Positions 61,031 to 64,000 of a stretch of 64,000 bases of DNA are shown one piece after another; within the stretch, counting starts at the first letter, position 1; each line of letters begins with the position of its first letter. Source of the stretch: Burkholderia latens (GTDB lineage Bacteria; Pseudomonadota; Gammaproteobacteria; Burkholderiales; Burkholderiaceae). The position numbers were made by a program, and so were the translations under genes. The stretch covers positions 124,001 through 188,000 of the forward strand of contig NZ_CABVPL010000007.1 of assembly GCF_902499045.1 (NCBI RefSeq), read 5' to 3'. The notes under the pieces were generated by a model. That model was not told the origin of the DNA, did not search any database, and saw only the letters and a list, made by a program, of their open reading frames with translations.

Positions 61031-61046
61031 ATGTAACCGCTTACAT
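61031..61046. promoter_or_regulatory. LacI-type operator at the rbsK start
   Basis: ATGTAACCGCTTACAT is palindromic outside its central CCGC, matching LacI/PurR-type sites. It lies three bases upstream of the rbsK ATG, so bound repressor would also block translation initiation territory. Confidence 0.75.
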
Positions 61047-61144
61047 TCGCAGCAACGGAAATCGCCGAACAGGCTGGCGTCGACAAAAATTTCAAGGTGA
61101 TGCAGCTGAAACGGGCGTCTGACATAATACGGATTGGCATCAAG

Positions 61145-61157
61145 ATAGCGCTTACAT
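61145..61157. promoter_or_regulatory. Second LacI-type half operator
   Basis: ATAGCGCTTACAT repeats the right half of the first operator (CTTACAT) with a degenerate left half. Together the two sites, about 110 bp apart, could allow looping between rbsK and the lacI-type gene. Confidence 0.55.
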
Positions 61158-61268
61158 TCTCACAGGCAGGACCGCGAGTGCAAGCGGGACGACCACGAAA
61201 CGAGGGTAAACGATGGCGTTTTTGAGAAAGCGCGCAGGCAGGGCGATGACTGCGGTCCGGAGTCGCCG

Positions 61269-62339
61269 ATGAGCACGCCCTCCTCCAACGGCGGCGCCGC
61301 GCGTGCGCGCCGGGGCAGCGGCCGGTCGGTGCTCGGGGACGTCGCGAAACTCGCCGGCGTGTCGACCGCGACCGTTTCGCGCGTGTACAACGATCCGGGC
61401 AAGGTGTCGGCCGACGTCCAGCAGCGCGTGCGCGACGCGGCACGCGCATTGAACTGGATTCCGAATGCAGCCGGTCGCGCACTCGCGTCCACGCGCACCC
61501 ACATTACGGGCGCGATCATCCCGACGCTCGACGACCAGGTGTTCGCATCGCAGGTCGCGGGCATGCAGGCGGTGATGGCCGAGCACGGCATCACCCTCTT
61601 TCTCGGCTGCTCGAACTACGATCCGGCGCAGGGGCTCGCGCAGGTGCGCGCGATGCTGTCGCGCGGCGTCGAAGCCGTGTCGCTGGTCGGCGAAGCCCAT
61701 CCGCCGGAAGTATTCGAGTTGCTCGACCTGCATCGGGTGCCTTATGTCGTCACCTATGCGTACCGCGACGACAGCCCGCATTGCTGCATCGGCTTCGACA
61801 ACCGCGCGGCCTTCGCGCGGCTGACCACGCATCTGCTCGACCTCGGCCATCGCGATTTCGCGATCATCATGCAGCCGTCCGCGAATAACGATCGCGTGCA
61901 GGCCCGCCTGCGCGGCATTCACGACACGCTGGCCGCGCACGGGCTCGCGGTGCGGCCGGTCCACCAGCACGAAGGCGCCGCCACGATCGCGTTCGGGCGC
62001 GCGAGCTTGCGTGCGATTGCCGGCAGCGGGCCGACACGGCCGACGGCCGTGATCTGCGGTAACGACGCACTCGCGCTCGGCGCACTGCTCGAGGCCCAGG
62101 CGATCGGCGTCGCGGTGCCGTCGCAGCTGTCGATCACCGGCTTCGACGATGTCGCGCTGGCGCGCGAGATCCGGCCGGCGCTGACCACGATGTGGGTCGA
62201 TACCGATGCGATCGGCCGCAAGGCAGCCCGCGCGTTGCTCGACGCACTCGAGAACGGCGAAGCCGGGCCCGGTTGCGCGGTGCTGCCGGAGCTGCGCGTA
62301 CGCGAATCGGCCGCGCCGCCGCCTTCCGGCACCCAATGA
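61269..62339 (+). CDS. LacI-family transcriptional repressor
   Basis: 356 residues; GGAG precedes the ATG. The LacI helix-turn-helix is VLGDVAKLAGVSTATVSRVYNDPGKVS (about residues 21-47), followed by the hinge (AARALNWIPNAAGRALAS) and a periplasmic-binding-protein-like effector domain. It diverges from the rbsK operon across the interval with the two operators and probably controls it; effector unknown. Confidence 0.93.
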   Translation: MSTPSSNGGAARARRGSGRSVLGDVAKLAGVSTATVSRVYNDPGKVSADVQQRVRDAARALNWIPNAAGRALASTRTHITGAIIPTLDDQVFASQVAGMQAVMAEHGITLFLGCSNYDPAQGLAQVRAMLSRGVEAVSLVGEAHPPEVFELLDLHRVPYVVTYAYRDDSPHCCIGFDNRAAFARLTTHLLDLGHRDFAIIMQPSANNDRVQARLRGIHDTLAAHGLAVRPVHQHEGAATIAFGRASLRAIAGSGPTRPTAVICGNDALALGALLEAQAIGVAVPSQLSITGFDDVALAREIRPALTTMWVDTDAIGRKAARALLDALENGEAGPGCAVLPELRVRESAAPPPSGTQ

Positions 62340-62342
62340 AAA

Positions 62343-62363
62343 CGGGGCGCACCAGGCGCCCCG
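62343..62363. terminator. Terminator between lacI-type gene and aroC
   Basis: CGGGGCGC, loop ACCAG, GCGCCCCG between convergent genes; on the minus strand TTTT follows. Confidence 0.65.
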
Positions 62364-62408
62364 CTTCCTTTCGTGTCGGCCGAGCCGGCGGTTGCCGGCC
62401 CGCTCGTA

Positions 62409-63509
62409 TCAGGTCGCGCTGCCGGCGATCTTCGGCGTCGACGTCTCGACGTCGCCGCACTGCGCGCGGTGGCGCAGCGCATGGTCGATCAACACCAGCG
62501 CGAGCATCGACTCGGCGATCGGCGTCGCGCGGATGCCGACGCACGGATCGTGGCGGCCGAAGGTTTCGACCGTCGCCGCGTCGCCCGCCTTCGTGATCGA
62601 GCGGCGCGGCGTGCGGATGCTCGACGTCGGCTTGATCGCGATCGACACGGTGATGTCCTGCCCGGTCGAAATCCCGCCGAGCACGCCGCCCGCATGGTTG
62701 CCCACGAAGCCGGACGGCGTCAGTTCGTCGCCGTGCACCGAGCCGCGCTGCGCGACGCTGTCGAAACCGGCGCCGATCTCGACGCCCTTCACCGCATTGA
62801 TGCTCATCATCGCCTTCGCGATGTCCGCATCGAGGCGGTCGAACACCGGCTCACCCCAGCCGACCGGCACGCCCGACGCGACGACGTCGATGCGCGCGCC
62901 GATCGAATCGCCGTCCTTGCGCAGCGCGTCCATGTACGCCTCGAGCTCCGGAACGATCGCCGCGTTCGGCGAGAAGAACGGGTTCTCGCGCACGTGCGAC
63001 CAGTCGACGAACGGCACGTCGATTTCACCGAGACCGCTCATGTAGCCGCGCACCTCGACGCCGAAGCGCTCGCGCAGCCATTTCTTCGCGACCGCGCCCG
63101 CGCCGACGATCGGCGCGGTCAGGCGCGCGGACGAGCGGCCGCCGCCACGGTAGTCGCGGATCCCGTACTTCTGCCAGTAGGTGTAGTCGGCATGGCCCGG
63201 ACGGAACGTCTCGACGATGTTGCCGTAGTCCTTGCTGCGCTGGTCGGTGTTGCGGATCAGCAGCGCGATCGGCGTGCCGGTCGTCACGCCTTCGAACACG
63301 CCGGACAGGATCTCGACCTCGTCGGCCTCCTGGCGCTGCGTCACGTGCCGCGACGTGCCGGGCTTGCGGCGATCGAGCTCGACCTGGATGTCGGCTTCGG
63401 TCAGCCCCATTCCCGGCGGGCAGCCGTCGATCACGCAGCCGATCGCGGGACCGTGCGATTCGCCGAAGGTCGTGACAGTGAAAAGCGTGCCGAGGGTATT
63501 GCCGGACAT
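62409..63509 (-). CDS. aroC: Chorismate synthase
   Basis: 366 residues from ATG 63509 ([20 protein letters not shown]). The signatures [32 protein letters not shown] and [20 protein letters not shown] are diagnostic. It makes chorismate from 5-enolpyruvylshikimate 3-phosphate, the last common step of the shikimate pathway, using reduced FMN. Monocistronic. The interval 63510-63786 shows no other gene. Confidence 0.97.
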   Translation of the reverse strand: MSGNTLGTLFTVTTFGESHGPAIGCVIDGCPPGMGLTEADIQVELDRRKPGTSRHVTQRQEADEVEILSGVFEGVTTGTPIALLIRNTDQRSKDYGNIVETFRPGHADYTYWQKYGIRDYRGGGRSSARLTAPIVGAGAVAKKWLRERFGVEVRGYMSGLGEIDVPFVDWSHVRENPFFSPNAAIVPELEAYMDALRKDGDSIGARIDVVASGVPVGWGEPVFDRLDADIAKAMMSINAVKGVEIGAGFDSVAQRGSVHGDELTPSGFVGNHAGGVLGGISTGQDITVSIAIKPTSSIRTPRRSITKAGDAATVETFGRHDPCVGIRATPIAESMLALVLIDHALRHRAQCGDVETSTPKIAGSAT

Positions 63510-63786
63510 GATGGAACCGCCCAAAGAGAAATGGACAAACCGATGCGCTGCCGGAGCCGCGGGCAGGCCGATCGTTTGCCGGTCGAGAAAAAGAGGTCAA
63601 CCGCTATTATGCCAGCCGTGCCGGGCCCGCGGGCCGTGTGAACCGTTCAGACCACCCAGGCGGGCCGGGGCCGGGGCCGGAGCCGCGCTACGGCGCGCTC
63701 GCTGGCGCCGCTCCGGTGCATCGGCCGATTCGCGGCGACGTGACGGCCCGCGCATTGGCCGGCAACGCGCGCAGCGGCCGCCCCGC

Positions 63787-64000
63787 CTACTTGCGCGCGC
63801 CGCGCAGTTCGGTCACTGCGGCCTGCAGCGCCTCGGGCGTCGCGACCGACGCGGGAATCGGCTCGCCGACCGCGAGCGTCAGCCGGCTCATCACGCCGCG
63901 CTTGATCGGCCGCGGCATCCGCGCATCGGCATGGCGGGAGAAATAGCTGCCCCACAGCCCGCGCAGCGCCATCGGGATCACGGGCGCCGGCGTGCGGCTC
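63787..64000 (-). CDS. Acyltransferase C-terminal part (PlsC-type), truncated by window end
   Basis: The minus-strand frame is open to the window end, so the start is outside. The visible 70 residues (TPAPVIPMALRGLWGSYFSR ... LTLAVGEPIPASVATPEALQ) match the end of a 1-acyl-glycerol-3-phosphate acyltransferase domain, in some genomes fused to an MFS transporter next to aroC. Whether this copy is a fusion cannot be seen. Confidence 0.6.
   Translation of the reverse strand, partial: SRTPAPVIPMALRGLWGSYFSRHADARMPRPIKRGVMSRLTLAVGEPIPASVATPEALQAAVTELRGARK

Overview
The window is a GC-rich chromosomal segment of a betaproteobacterium. Gene content and order fit a Burkholderia main chromosome, most likely the B. 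cepacia complex: the odhA-odhB-lpd operon, a rimP-nusA-infB-rbfA-truB operon, the thrS-infC-rpmI-rplT-pheS-pheT-ihfA-merR string, alanine/proline-rich linkers, and two tRNA genes with encoded CCA. The species call is inferred from family resemblance and gene order only. Genes are dense, and most are housekeeping genes on the minus strand.

Region by region. 1-3.9 kb: two paralogous repeat-rich exported proteins (the first cut by the window edge, the second a lipoprotein) followed by a two-partner-secretion outer-membrane translocator. 4.0-5.0 kb: a DUF2147 secreted protein and a solitary transposase-N-terminus-like protein. 5.1-12.1 kb: zapE and the 2-oxoglutarate dehydrogenase operon. 12.4-19.6 kb: typA/bipA, then a MarR-controlled tripartite EmrAB-type drug efflux operon. 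19.6-29.4 kb: the truB-rbfA-infB-nusA-rimP operon, with a near-consensus promoter and an intrinsic terminator in its leader, then rluB and scpB. 29.5-35.9 kb is the most accessory-like part: an aminotransferase and its LysR neighbour, a second solitary DUF4096-like protein, several small exported or cytosolic unknowns, a YdcF-like envelope protein, and three structured intergenic segments. 35.9-48.4 kb: bamC, tRNA-Pro(GGG), an internally duplicated lipoprotein of unknown function, the merR-ihfA-pheT-pheS and rplT-rpmI-infC-thrS translation cluster, and tRNA-Val(GAC). 48.5-57.6 kb: relA-ridA-hydrolase, the SCOT-type CoA transferase scoAB, a PAS-LuxR regulator, a thioesterase, an SDR, and the ETF:ubiquinone oxidoreductase. 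57.7-61.3 kb: a LacI-controlled ribokinase/MFS/DapA-family catabolic operon. 62.4-64 kb: aroC and the end of an acyltransferase gene.

How the genes work together. Central energy metabolism (OGDH, scoAB, ETF-QO, thioesterase, SDR) and translation (IF2, IF3, NusA, RbfA, TruB, RluB, PheRS, ThrRS, L20, L35) dominate, with the stringent-response synthetase RelA. Least ordinary signals: (i) a probable sigma-54-dependent small RNA downstream of bamC (-24/-12 element, three successive hairpins, a UCCUC loop and a strong terminator); (ii) the repeat-lipoprotein/TpsB surface locus with no ordinary TpsA partner; (iii) the duplicated-domain lipoprotein; (iv) two solitary transposase-derived helix-turn-helix proteins; (v) leader attenuators before rimP and pheS; (vi) infC starting at AUC; (vii) palindromic operators for MarR-, TetR- and LacI-type regulators. 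No CRISPR array, prophage or complete insertion sequence was seen.
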